In this document: in pieces, positions 9,123 through 17,952 of the stretch
Layout: every line of letters starts with the position of its first letter
Numbering within the stretch: position 1 is the stretch's first letter
Origin: CAYQTO01 sp964420455
GTDB taxonomy: Bacteria; Sumerlaeota; Sumerlaeia; SLMS01
Assembly (NCBI GenBank): GCA_964420455.1
Contig: CAYQTO010000011.1
Location: 1 to 42,178, forward strand
DNA: 42,178 nucleotides
Direction: 5' to 3'
Made by a program: the position numbers and the translations under genes
Notes under the pieces: model-generated
Databases searched by the model: none
What the model was told of the DNA's origin: nothing
Seen by the model: only the letters and a program-made list of their open reading frames with translations

Positions 9123-10019
9123 ATGATGCGGGGCAGGGGCGAGCAGGCCTCGACGCATAGCCGCATGGTCCGGCGGCTGACCCACCGCCAGCCGCTGCCG
9201 CGCTCCGCTGCCGGCCGCGCGCTCTTCTTCGTGCGCCGGTGGCCCCGTCTTCCAATGGCGCTCCTGACCACCGTTGTCCTCATCGCCGGGGCCTTCGCGT
9301 TTCATCGATACCTGGTGAATTCGGAGTTCTTCTCGCTGACCGAGATCACGCTGATCGGTAACCGGCGCCTGGCCACGCCGGTGCTGGAGGGCTACCTCCG
9401 GCGCGAACTGGGGATCGAACCGGGCGTGGCGACGGTGCTCCTCGACCCGGGCGCCATCGCAAGCCGGCTGAGGGAATTGCCGGAGGTTGCCCGCGCGGAG
9501 GCCACCGTCCTTTGGCCCGACCAGTTGGTCGTGGACCTCGGCGAGCGCGAGGCCGCCGGCATCGTCGTCACCCCGACCGGAAGCTTCGTCTTCGACGAGA
9601 CCGGACTGTTGTTCGACCACGCCAGCGCCACGGACTTCCTCGATGCGGAACTCCCCGTGTATACGGGCTTCGAGGCACAGGCCCTCGACGAGGAGGGGCG
9701 CCTCCCCGCGGAGGCGCTCGCCACGCTGGAGATGTACCGCCATACCTTTGCCAAGGCGGCCCCGGAGCTCCATGCCCGGGTGGGCGAGTTTCACTGGAGC
9801 GACGAGGCCGGAGTGACGCTGGTGCTCGACGATGGGACCCGGATCGAGTGCGGCACGCTCCCGCCGGAGGAAGCCGGCCCGGTGCTCGAGGAACTGCTCG
9901 CCATGCCCGCCTACCACGGACGCCTCGCGTCCGCGACTGTCTATACGACCGGCTACGCCACGGTGCGCCTCGAGTCCGGATCCCGCCCCGTGGCCGACGC
10001 CCGCCCAACCTCCCGCTAG
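9123..10019 (+). CDS. ftsQ: Cell division protein FtsQ/DivIB (POTRA domain)
   Basis: FtsQ is a bitopic divisome protein that links early and late division proteins in the periplasm. The protein is 298 residues: a basic cytoplasmic N terminus, one transmembrane segment at about 42-60 (MALLTTVVLIAGAFAF), then a POTRA domain beginning FSLTEITLIGNRRL, and a beta-rich C-terminal domain. Position between murB and ftsA supports the call, because FtsQ sequences are poorly conserved. GGGAGG at 9109-9114 precedes ATGATG at 9123 by eight bases; the second ATG (9126) is also possible. GTGTATACG at 9657 and GTCTATAC at 9939 encode VYT. Confidence 0.88.
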   Translation: MMRGRGEQASTHSRMVRRLTHRQPLPRSAAGRALFFVRRWPRLPMALLTTVVLIAGAFAFHRYLVNSEFFSLTEITLIGNRRLATPVLEGYLRRELGIEPGVATVLLDPGAIASRLRELPEVARAEATVLWPDQLVVDLGEREAAGIVVTPTGSFVFDETGLLFDHASATDFLDAELPVYTGFEAQALDEEGRLPAEALATLEMYRHTFAKAAPELHARVGEFHWSDEAGVTLVLDDGTRIECGTLPPEEAGPVLEELLAMPAYHGRLASATVYTTGYATVRLESGSRPVADARPTSR

Positions 10020-10032
10020 GAAAAGACCGAGA

Positions 10033-11364
10033 ATGACCCCCGACATGCTCGATCACCTCCATCACTCCCCCGCCGAGGCGGTGTCCAAGCGTCCCCCCCA
10101 GCAGCCCAGCCGGGGCCGTTTTCAGTTCAAGCCCCCCCGCCAAAAGGTCATGTTCACCGGTCTCGATATCGGCACCACGAAGATCTGTGCGATCATCGGC
10201 GAGATCGATCCGACGGGGATGGTGACGATCCTGGGGGTGGCGTCGAAACCGAGCCAGGGCCTACGCCGGGGGGTGGTGGTTAACCTCGAGGAGACGGTGG
10301 ATTCCATCCGGCTGGCGATCCGCAAGGCGGAGGACATCGCCCGGGTGAACGTGCGCGATGTGTTCGTGGGGATCGCGGGGGGACATATCGAATGCCACCA
10401 GCTTTCCGCGTCGGTGGATGTGGGAAATCCGGAGCGGGGCGTTTCCCGAGCGGACGTCCGCCGGGTGATCGACAAGGCGATCGAGTCGCAGTCGCCGGTC
10501 GACCGCGAGATTCTGCACCTGATCCCCCAGCGCTTCGTCATCGACGATGGCGAGGTGATCGACCCGCTGGGGTTCTCGTCCCGCAAGCTCGAGGCCCGGG
10601 TGCTGCTGGTCACGGCGGCGGTGACGTCCGCCCAGAACATCATCCGGGCGGTCAGCCAGGCGGGCTTCCGCGTTTCCGGGATCTACCTCGAGCCGCTCGC
10701 AAGTTCCCTCGCGGTGCTGACCCCCGAGGAGAAGGACGTGGGGGTGATGCTGATCGACATCGGCGGGGGCACGAGCGACGTCGCGATCTGGACCGGTGGC
10801 GCCGTCCGCTATACGGGGGTTGTCCCTTTTGGCGGGGACGCCATCACCGAGGATATTTCCAAGGTCCTGAAGATCAACTGCTTCGATGCGGAGAACCTGA
10901 AGCGCAACGAGGGGCACTGCCTGCCGGAGCTGATCGATCCGACGCACCAGATCGAGGTCCCCTCGGCGCTGCTGGATCACCGGGTGAGGGAATCCAAGCG
11001 CTACCTTGCGGAAATCGTCCAGTGCCGGGTGGAGGAGATGCTGCGCATGGTGAAGGCGAAGGTGGAGAATGTCCCCGCCTACAAGCAGGTGTATGGCGGG
11101 ATGGTGCTGACGGGGGGAACGTCGCTCCAGGCGGGGATCGCGAGTCTGGCGGAAAAGGTCTTCGACAAGCCGTGTACCGTCGGCGTGCCGGAGGGGATGG
11201 CGGGGCTTTCGAGCGTCATTGCCAGCCCGATCTATTCGACCGGCGCGGGCCTTGTCCTCTACGGCCTCGAGCATGAGCACGAACGGGAGCGGGCCTTCCT
11301 CGACGGCAATGCGTTCAGCAAGATCGTGAAAAAGCTGAAGAGTTTCATCGACTGGTACGGCTGA
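10033..11364 (+). CDS. ftsA: Cell division protein FtsA
   Basis: FtsA is an actin-family ATPase that tethers FtsZ to the membrane and recruits the divisome. The protein is 443 residues. The first phosphate loop GLDIGTTKICA is at about 43-53, the SHS2 1C domain includes VFVGIAGGHIECH, the second phosphate loop is LIDIGGGTSDVAIW, and the adenosine motif is MVLTGGTSLQAG. The C terminus KIVKKLKSFIDWYG is a plausible amphipathic membrane-targeting helix. The first 35 residues are a Pro/Gln-rich extension ahead of the usual FtsA start. ATG 10033 is preceded by weak AGGA at 10018; a start at the second Met (10045) is possible. No ftsZ follows. Confidence 0.95.
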   Translation: MTPDMLDHLHHSPAEAVSKRPPQQPSRGRFQFKPPRQKVMFTGLDIGTTKICAIIGEIDPTGMVTILGVASKPSQGLRRGVVVNLEETVDSIRLAIRKAEDIARVNVRDVFVGIAGGHIECHQLSASVDVGNPERGVSRADVRRVIDKAIESQSPVDREILHLIPQRFVIDDGEVIDPLGFSSRKLEARVLLVTAAVTSAQNIIRAVSQAGFRVSGIYLEPLASSLAVLTPEEKDVGVMLIDIGGGTSDVAIWTGGAVRYTGVVPFGGDAITEDISKVLKINCFDAENLKRNEGHCLPELIDPTHQIEVPSALLDHRVRESKRYLAEIVQCRVEEMLRMVKAKVENVPAYKQVYGGMVLTGGTSLQAGIASLAEKVFDKPCTVGVPEGMAGLSSVIASPIYSTGAGLVLYGLEHEHERERAFLDGNAFSKIVKKLKSFIDWYG

Positions 11365-11448
11365 GGCACTCGCCGGAACTTCTGCCCCTTTGCTTGACGA
11401 TCCCCCCAGCCCGAAGGATGGCTGGGCCATTCCTGCTGGGGAGACGTG

Positions 11449-12441
11449 ATGAACGACTGGCGCAACCTGCTCGGCTCGAGCTTTCTTTCGGCGACCTTCC
11501 TGGTGCCGATCACGCTGCCGATGGGCAACTTCTGCGGGATGCACGCGGGTGGATGCGGGATCGAGATGCCGCCGGCGGCGAGCCTGCTGCCGATCGATTC
11601 CAAGCCGATTGTGACCGAGCACAAGGGAACGCTCACGCCCGTGCCGGTGGAAATCGACCCGCTCGGCGCGCCGGGCGGCGACGCCCCGTGGACCCTTCAT
11701 GCGTCCGTCTTCAATGTCCGCTCCGGCCCCAGCACGTCCACCTCCATCCTTGGCCAGATCACCGCGGGCACCCAGGTCAACGGCGTCTATCACCGGGTCC
11801 TCGAGACGGACGAGGAGTGGATCAACTTTACGTACCGGGGCGATGACGCATGGATTTCCGCCACCGGTGTCAACCGCGTGCACCCGACCAATGCCGAGAA
11901 CATTGCCCAGCACGGCGACCTCCCGATCAACAGCGAGATCGTCAACCGGTGGTGGGGCATCCCCATCGACTATGAGGCGTCGGATCTGGTGGATTTGGCG
12001 GTGGGCTATCGGCTGAATAGCGGCAGGTCGTACCCGCTGCGCGAAGAGGTGAACGCGGCCCTCAGGCGCATGATCGACGACGCCCGGGCCGACGGTGTCG
12101 ACATGCTCGTTCTGTCCGCGTATCGGTCCGGCCCGCGACAGAAGCAGATTTACGATGGCAACGTCTCCAGCGCGGGGCTCAACCAACGCTTCAGCGCGCC
12201 GCCGGGCCACAGCGAACACCAGCTCGGCACAACCGTCGACATCGCCAGCCCCACCACCCGTACCTTCATCGACAACAATTCGCCACAGCACGATTGGCTC
12301 GTCCAGAACGGCCAGTTCTACGGGTTCCGCCAGACCTACAAGGCGGACAACACGAACGAGACCGGCTACATCGAGGAGCCCTGGCACTGGCGTTTCCTCG
12401 GCGTGGAGGCCACCACCGCCCCTGGGTGGGAGGTGTACTGA
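11449..12441 (+). CDS. Secreted SH3-VanY D-alanyl-D-alanine carboxypeptidase (M15B)
   Basis: This is a predicted zinc D,D-carboxypeptidase that removes the terminal D-Ala from peptidoglycan stem peptides in the periplasm. The protein is 330 residues with a hydrophobic N-terminal segment (about 6-24) that could be a signal peptide or anchor. A bacterial SH3 domain spans about 81-144 (FNVRSGPSTSTS, then WISATG). The VanY/M15B catalytic domain spans about 185-310 with SAYR (213-216), the zinc motif SEHQLGTTVD (H247, D254) and EPWHW (E300, H303). GGGGAGA at 11437 lies close before the ATG at 11449. It sits 84 bp after ftsA, where ftsZ is often found, and fits the wall-synthesis cluster functionally. 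A short inverted repeat (11405-11426) lies in the gap without a T-run. Confidence 0.85.
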   Translation: MNDWRNLLGSSFLSATFLVPITLPMGNFCGMHAGGCGIEMPPAASLLPIDSKPIVTEHKGTLTPVPVEIDPLGAPGGDAPWTLHASVFNVRSGPSTSTSILGQITAGTQVNGVYHRVLETDEEWINFTYRGDDAWISATGVNRVHPTNAENIAQHGDLPINSEIVNRWWGIPIDYEASDLVDLAVGYRLNSGRSYPLREEVNAALRRMIDDARADGVDMLVLSAYRSGPRQKQIYDGNVSSAGLNQRFSAPPGHSEHQLGTTVDIASPTTRTFIDNNSPQHDWLVQNGQFYGFRQTYKADNTNETGYIEEPWHWRFLGVEATTAPGWEVY

Positions 12442-12516
12442 TGCCGACCGGTGCGGCACATCCGGCGTTGTGTCCGGGAGAATGACTTCCACGCCCCCCG
12501 TCGTCGCGCTCCGCGG

Positions 12517-13845
12517 TCACTCCTCCTTGCGAAGTGACCGGAGCAGAAGGGCGATGTTGTCGCGCTGGGACCGGATCGTTTCCATCGGGCCGGTGAGGCG
12601 CCAGTAGAGGGGCCCCTCGCCGCCCCCCTCGACGATGATGCCCATGAGCGCGTGGTTCTCCATCGGTGTGGGCGCGGGAGCACCGGGCCGCATGGCGGTC
12701 GGCGCGTAGGTTCCCTCCACGTAGACGGAAGAAATGGTGAATTCCCCCACGCGGGTTTTCTCCTTGGTTGCGGCGTCGGCGGACGGCGTTCCGTCGGGCT
12801 GGCGGACCTGGTTGGCCCATCGGGCGAGGTTGTCCTCCACGGTGCCGCCGCCCTGGACCCCGAAGTAGAAGACGACGAACTCACCATCGCCGGCTCCTGC
12901 CGCTCCGGGGAGGCGAAACTGGAGGGCGCGCATCGAACTGTCGGGCTCTTGGGCCGCCCAGGTCGCGGGGACGGCAAAGGTGACACCGGGTGCCTCGACC
13001 TTGGCGAGGGAGACCGCTTCGTCCCCGGGCACCGGGTCGGCGGCGGAGGGAGGAGCGTCTTCCGGTTCCGGGGGTATGATGGCGGTGGTGGCGGGTCCGG
13101 GGAGTGCGGCCGGATCGTCACCTGGTCCATCGACCGCCAGAACGGTGGCATTTGCCGCGAGGTGCTCGATCACGGGGCCCGACTCCATGACGAGTCCCCG
13201 CGGGCCGGTGAGGCGGTAGAATACGGTGCCGGCGGGCCCTCCCTCGAGGATGATCGCGTCCATGCCCCAGGCCGGGCGGGGCTCCATGGCGGGGACGTTG
13301 GGCCCCATGGCCGGTTGGGCCCAGGTGCCCACGAGGGTGATGCGGGTCGCGAGCAGTGCCGGATGGGGATCCATGGCCTCGAAGCGCATGATGGCGGTCT
13401 CGCGGTCCGGTGGCGGAGTGAACTGTCGGGCCCAGCGCTCCGCGTTTTCCCGGGCGCTGCCGCCCTGGCCCTCGCCAAAGAAGAAGACGACCAGTTCGCC
13501 GTCGGGGCCGGTTGCATTGGGGACACGGAACTGGGCGGCGCGCATGGCGGACCCGGTGTCCTCACTCTGAAAGCGGAGGGGGACCGGTACGCCGATACCG
13601 GCGACGGCCAGTTGGCGCGTGGGCTCGTCGAGGGCGTTCGCGTCGTAGGCGGCAGGGAGTGGTGCCGGGGGCAATTCGACCTCCGGCCCGCCGCCCCGCG
13701 AGGCAGGAGGAAGGAACTCCGCCGGCGACCGGGGCGCCTCCGGGATCGGCTCCTCGCTCTGGACCGTGTAGAGCACCTGTTGTTCGTCGCAGGCCCCCAA
13801 CGCGAGGACCAGCACCGGGAGAATCAGGGGAAAGAACGGACGCAT
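12517..13845 (-). CDS. Lipoprotein with a tandemly duplicated domain of unknown function
   Basis: The family is not named here. The protein is 442 residues with a lipoprotein signal peptide: hydrophobic residues 3-17, then lipobox LGAC with the acylated Cys at 19. A Pro-rich linker follows. Two copies of one domain then lie at about 95-232 and 300-440. Both have MRAxQFRxP, a GE(L/F)VVFxFG strand, a GGSA/GGTV turn, xNxxRWAxQ and a late YRLTGP or YWRLTGP. The copies are diverged, so the duplication is old. I chose the ATG at 13845 because GGAG lies seven bases upstream and the signal peptide starts there. It converges on the VanY gene (75 bp apart). The mature protein should be attached to the membrane; outer or inner is not decided. 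Confidence 0.85.
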   Translation of the reverse strand: MRPFFPLILPVLVLALGACDEQQVLYTVQSEEPIPEAPRSPAEFLPPASRGGGPEVELPPAPLPAAYDANALDEPTRQLAVAGIGVPVPLRFQSEDTGSAMRAAQFRVPNATGPDGELVVFFFGEGQGGSARENAERWARQFTPPPDRETAIMRFEAMDPHPALLATRITLVGTWAQPAMGPNVPAMEPRPAWGMDAIILEGGPAGTVFYRLTGPRGLVMESGPVIEHLAANATVLAVDGPGDDPAALPGPATTAIIPPEPEDAPPSAADPVPGDEAVSLAKVEAPGVTFAVPATWAAQEPDSSMRALQFRLPGAAGAGDGEFVVFYFGVQGGGTVEDNLARWANQVRQPDGTPSADAATKEKTRVGEFTISSVYVEGTYAPTAMRPGAPAPTPMENHALMGIIVEGGGEGPLYWRLTGPMETIRSQRDNIALLLRSLRKEE

Positions 13846-13996
13846 GCATAAGCTCCGGGGGCGCGATTTACCACAGTATTGGGAGGCAGTGCCCATGCCC
13901 GGGCAATGGCGTCCGTCGCCGCCTTAGCAAAAAGACAGGTGCCGGTGCTTCTCCGTCCAAGAAGATCCGGCCCCGTTAAACTCATCCTGTTGCGGG

Positions 13997-14035
13997 AAAA
14001 AAAGGCAGGCGGAGGGTTTGCCCCCTCCGCCTGCC
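13997..14035 (-). terminator. Intrinsic terminator of the subtilase gene
   Basis: A perfect 13-bp inverted repeat (14004-14016 with 14023-14035) has a 6-base loop and is followed on the minus strand by seven T. It lies 27 bp past the protease stop codon. Confidence 0.9.
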
Positions 14036-14061
14036 GCGAGAAGCCGGGACGCGGGAACGCC

Positions 14062-17000
14062 TTACCGGATGATCATCCAGTCCGACACGCCAGTGGTTCC
14101 CTTGGAGTCGAACTCGAGCGGGCCGTTGAAGGTGCTGCCGGAGGAAAGGTCGACTTCCTCGAGCCAGTAGTAGCGCACCTCGTCGACGGCGAGCGGCGCC
14201 GAATCGAGGAACGTGTACGCGCCGCCGGTGGGGAACTGGGCGGGGATGAGGGATCCGTTCAGCTGGGCACCGACGGTGACGTTGCCCTCGGAGACAAAGG
14301 TGCCACGGTAGAGATTGAACCCGGCGGAGTCGATCTCGCTCCCGGTGGTCCAATCGATCCGGACGCCGTTGCCCTCGCGGGTGGCGGTAAAGTCGATCAG
14401 TTCGACAAACAGCGGCGTGGTGACGCCGATGCCGATGGGGTCGATGATGATGCCGTTTTCGACACCGTCGTTGTCGCCGAACTGACCATCGTCGAGGAAC
14501 AGGCGCCACTGGCTCTGGGAGACCTGGCTGGCGAAGGGTCGCGGTGCCGTGTTGCCCAGGCGGAAGAGGGACGCGGGGGCATTCGGGTCATACTTGTGGG
14601 CGCTGTCGGCGCTGGCGGGGAGCGGAGTCGAGAAGAAGAGGTCGACGTTCTCCTCGGAGCCGACTCCGAGGCCCTCGATTGTGAACTGCATGAACCGCTG
14701 GGGGAACTGGGTCTCGTCGAGGACGACCGCGGGGTTGGGGTTGTTGATGGCCTGGATGTCGCTGATGGTCCCGATCGACGGCACGACGGTAATGGTGCCG
14801 GTTCCGACCGCGTTCATCATCGAGGCGGCATCGTTCTGCTCGCGGTCCGGGATGCCGTCGTTGTTGCCGTCGCCGTTGTTGGCGGCCATGTTCTCGGTCC
14901 GGTCCGGGGCGGAATCGCCGTCAGAGTCGAGGAGCGAGGCGCCGGAGAGAGCGACCGCGAAGGGTTGGGGCCCCATGGGCACGTTGAAGCCCTCGACCTC
15001 GAGGGTCCACTGGCCCGTTATCGGCGCGGCCACGTCGATCCCCACGACGTTGTTTCTGCGGTCCTGGGCGGTTGCGGCCGGCGCCAACGTGAAGGTCGCC
15101 ACCTGGGCCATGTCGAGGTCATTGCGCTGGCCCCAGGGACCGCCGGTGGTGACGAACGTCCGCCCGTCGATGTTTGTGTCCTCAAAGGCGAACTGGGGCT
15201 GGCCCGCCGCATTCGCCCCAAACTGGATGCCGACCCAGACGTCGCCGCTCGGCACCGCGATACCCGCGCCCCAGTTAACGCCAATAATCTGCGTTCCGGC
15301 CGGGCCCGGCGGGAGGTCGAACACCCCGCTGCCGAGAATGGTCCCCGGCGTTCCCCCGGCACCGTTGTCGTCCCAGACCGTGAGCGTCACCGGATCGTTC
15401 TGCGTCCCGACTGGGTCGCGCAGAAGGAAGAGGGAGCTGGTGAGCGTGGCCGGATAGGAGGGCGGCGTATAGCGCACGGCAATCTGGTAGTTGGCAGCGC
15501 CGAAGCCGCCGGTAAAGAAACTGCCGCCGAAGCCGCTGTAGTCGATATCGAGCGTGGTGGGAAAATTGACCGGGTTGTTCGGCGTATAGACGGTGGAGGA
15601 CGGATCGACCAGCCGCAGGTCGAGGTCGTTGACAAGGCCCGGCGCCAGTGTCGATGCGGGAAAGTCCGACCAGGCGAGGACCGCCGACAGCGGCTCGCCA
15701 TTGTTCACCACCTCGAAGGGGTAGCTGAGGGTCTGACCCGTGTTGATGCCGGTGTCCTCGTCGATGAAGTCGAGGCCGCGGGGGGCGTCGGGAAGGATCG
15801 TCCGTTCGAGGTCCACGCGTCCCCATCCGGCGACGTTCGTCGGCCGGGTCGAGGGGATCTCCTGCTGGGCACCGACGCCGTACTGGCCCGGGAACATGTC
15901 CGCCGCGCCATTCAGCAGCGTCGCCTTCACCAGCGCTGCCGACGGTGTGTGGCCGACCACATCGGTGTAGTACTGGCGCGTGAGGACCGCAGCGCCCGCG
16001 GCGAGCGGTGTCGCCATCGAGGTGCCGTCGATCTGGTAGTAGAAGGGCGGTGTCCCGAGCTGGAAAGTCCGGACCGAGTTGATCCGCGTGCCCGGCGCGA
16101 CGATGTCCGGCTTGTACCGGCCGTCCACCGTCGGTCCGCGGCTGCTGAACGCCGCCATGCCATCGATGTCATCAGCGATCCCATCGGTATTGAAGGGAGC
16201 GTTGCCGTAGCCAAACGCCGTCCAGGTGTTCGGATCCGCCGGGCGGTTGTTTTCCGAGGCCCCGACCGACAGGGCGCTCTTGGACGTGGCCGGCGCACCG
16301 ATCGATCCGGGATCGATCACCCCGTCCGCATTGCCGTCGGTCCCCGCATTGCCCGCCGCAAAGATCGCCAGCATGTCCGGGAAGTCCCACATGAACTGGT
16401 CCACATCCTGGCTGTTGCTGTTGTAGGCGCCCGCGCTGTCCGAACCCCAGCTGTTCGTGTGGAGCCGTGCGTTGAAGGGCACATTGTAGGTCGCCTGCAG
16501 TGCCGCATAGAGGTTCACATACAGGCCGTTTGCGCCGCTGAAGATGATCGATCGGGTTTCATCCACCCCCGGGGTTAGGGGATTGTCCACATCCGGCCCC
16601 GCCGACTGGAAGACGAACTGAGCCTCGGGTGCGCCACCCGCGTCCGAACCCGCCGGGTAACTGTTGGTCGCCGGGTTCGACACGCCATCGTTCGCCCCGT
16701 TGCCCAACACCGAGCCCGACACGTGCGTCCCATGGCCGAAGAAATCCCCCGGCGTGTCCGGCGTGTAGGCATTCAGGATTGCCAGCACGCGGGGCGTGCC
16801 CGCGCCATCCTCAAAATCGTTGTTAAGGCTCGCCGCGGACACCGACCCCTGATCCAGCCCCGAATCGAGGATGCCGATCACCTGGCCCGCCCCCCGAAGC
16901 GGCGTCCCCGGAACCTTTGTATAGACATCGCGGACGTCCATCACGGCGTCCAGGAGGGCCTGCTCGTTCTGCACCGTATAGACAGGCGTTTCCTCGACCC

Positions 17001-17604
17001 AGGACACCCCGCGGACCGCCGCAATGGGGCCCACCGCGCTGGCCGGCGCCGTCGCGCTGATCGTCGCCCCCCACGCGTCCTCCTCCGCCCGCGCCACTGT
17101 TGCCCCGGCCACCTCCACCGCCGTCACCAGCGCCTTCAGGTCCTCCCCCCGGTAACCAAGGATCGTCAGGTCGAACTCGCCAGCCCCCTTCGCCACCGAC
17201 GCCTCCCGGAGCTCCGACGCCACCTTGTGCACCGGCTCCACCTCCGCCACATAGCGGAACGCCGTCGACGACTTCGCCGCCGCCGCCTTGCCCCCCTCCA
17301 TGCGCACCAGATACGCGAACTCCGGCACATACTCGATGATCTCGCCCAGGGCCTCCGCCTCCGCGCGATCCGCCGCCGTGATCGGCCCATCGAACTGCAC
17401 GAAGTAATAGGCCCGCTCTTTCGCCTTCGCCGCTGCCGGTGCCTCGAACCCCGGGGGCACCGCCCTCAAAGCCGGAGCGGCCAGCGTCGGCTCCACCCCG
17501 GACTGCAGCCGAAGCGGCTGGGCGGACGCCCCCCCCGCCCAGCATCCCGCCAGCACCAGCGCCATCATTGCCACACCGCGGTGGCCATGTCCCAATCGCT
17601 TCAT
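14062..17604 (-). CDS. Secreted subtilisin-like serine protease (S8) with C-terminal accessory domains
   Basis: This is a secreted endopeptidase of 1180 residues. A signal peptide ends about residue 29 (LAGCWAGGASAQ). An inhibitor-like prodomain follows (YYFVQFDGPI to YVPEFAYLVRM, about 66-102). The S8 catalytic domain has Asp247 in GILDSGLD, His291 in GHGTHVSG, oxyanion Asn419 in AAGNAG and Ser529 in GTSMATPLAAG. All key residues are present, so it should be active. Beta-rich domains follow, then an acidic Asp-rich segment (DSDGDSAPDRTEN, DGNNDGIPDREQ) that may bind calcium, and a fibronectin-III-like end (VRIDWTTGSEIDSAGFNLYRG). The C terminus is GVSDWMIIR. It carries three GTCTATAC octamers in the sense direction (15584, 16919 and 16976), each encoding VYT. 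An intrinsic terminator closes the unit. Confidence 0.95.
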   Translation of the reverse strand: MKRLGHGHRGVAMMALVLAGCWAGGASAQPLRLQSGVEPTLAAPALRAVPPGFEAPAAAKAKERAYYFVQFDGPITAADRAEAEALGEIIEYVPEFAYLVRMEGGKAAAAKSSTAFRYVAEVEPVHKVASELREASVAKGAGEFDLTILGYRGEDLKALVTAVEVAGATVARAEEDAWGATISATAPASAVGPIAAVRGVSWVEETPVYTVQNEQALLDAVMDVRDVYTKVPGTPLRGAGQVIGILDSGLDQGSVSAASLNNDFEDGAGTPRVLAILNAYTPDTPGDFFGHGTHVSGSVLGNGANDGVSNPATNSYPAGSDAGGAPEAQFVFQSAGPDVDNPLTPGVDETRSIIFSGANGLYVNLYAALQATYNVPFNARLHTNSWGSDSAGAYNSNSQDVDQFMWDFPDMLAIFAAGNAGTDGNADGVIDPGSIGAPATSKSALSVGASENNRPADPNTWTAFGYGNAPFNTDGIADDIDGMAAFSSRGPTVDGRYKPDIVAPGTRINSVRTFQLGTPPFYYQIDGTSMATPLAAGAAVLTRQYYTDVVGHTPSAALVKATLLNGAADMFPGQYGVGAQQEIPSTRPTNVAGWGRVDLERTILPDAPRGLDFIDEDTGINTGQTLSYPFEVVNNGEPLSAVLAWSDFPASTLAPGLVNDLDLRLVDPSSTVYTPNNPVNFPTTLDIDYSGFGGSFFTGGFGAANYQIAVRYTPPSYPATLTSSLFLLRDPVGTQNDPVTLTVWDDNGAGGTPGTILGSGVFDLPPGPAGTQIIGVNWGAGIAVPSGDVWVGIQFGANAAGQPQFAFEDTNIDGRTFVTTGGPWGQRNDLDMAQVATFTLAPAATAQDRRNNVVGIDVAAPITGQWTLEVEGFNVPMGPQPFAVALSGASLLDSDGDSAPDRTENMAANNGDGNNDGIPDREQNDAASMMNAVGTGTITVVPSIGTISDIQAINNPNPAVVLDETQFPQRFMQFTIEGLGVGSEENVDLFFSTPLPASADSAHKYDPNAPASLFRLGNTAPRPFASQVSQSQWRLFLDDGQFGDNDGVENGIIIDPIGIGVTTPLFVELIDFTATREGNGVRIDWTTGSEIDSAGFNLYRGTFVSEGNVTVGAQLNGSLIPAQFPTGGAYTFLDSAPLAVDEVRYYWLEEVDLSSGSTFNGPLEFDSKGTTGVSDWMIIR

Positions 17605-17769
17605 CGCTGCACACCCCCTGGGGTAGATTCCAAAAATCGGAGAATGAATCGCCGCCTAGTCGATTGTGATCAGCCCACCGGAGGCAATCCCAAGCTTTTC
17701 CGCAGGCTTCTCGCCGATGGCAAAAGCATCCCCTTCTCAGGTGGATTCATGGCGTTTTCTGATCCCGGC

Positions 17770-17798
17770 TTGACACGCCTGTCGGCCGGTGTTGGCAT
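17770..17798 (+). promoter_or_regulatory. Possible promoter of the tRNA-Arg gene
   Basis: TTGACA (17770-17775) is a perfect -35 hexamer. At 17-bp spacing the -10 would be TGGCAT (17793-17798), only three of six consensus bases. The tRNA begins about 40 bp downstream, a sensible leader. The weak -10 keeps confidence low. Confidence 0.35.
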
Positions 17799-17840
17799 CT
17801 TCAACTCGCCGCCAAGAAACCCTTGCTGCGGCATCCCGGT

Positions 17841-17917
<77 letters not shown>

Positions 17918-17952
17918 CCTAAAATCCTCAAGACAACCGGCCAAAGGCCTCC

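Noticed and set aside
11405..11426. Inverted repeat CCCAGCC/GGCTGGG after ftsA as a terminator
   Set aside because: No T-run follows on either strand. It may be a hairpin in the leader of the VanY gene, but evidence is thin.
13879..16578. 899-codon plus-strand frame opposite the subtilase
   Set aside because: It mirrors the codon pattern of the protease; the minus strand has full catalytic motifs, a signal peptide and a terminator.
16919..16983. Two GTATAGAC copies 57 bp apart as an operator pair
   Set aside because: Both lie deep inside the subtilase coding sequence, in frame as VYT, and belong to the dispersed octamer set; no regulatory context.
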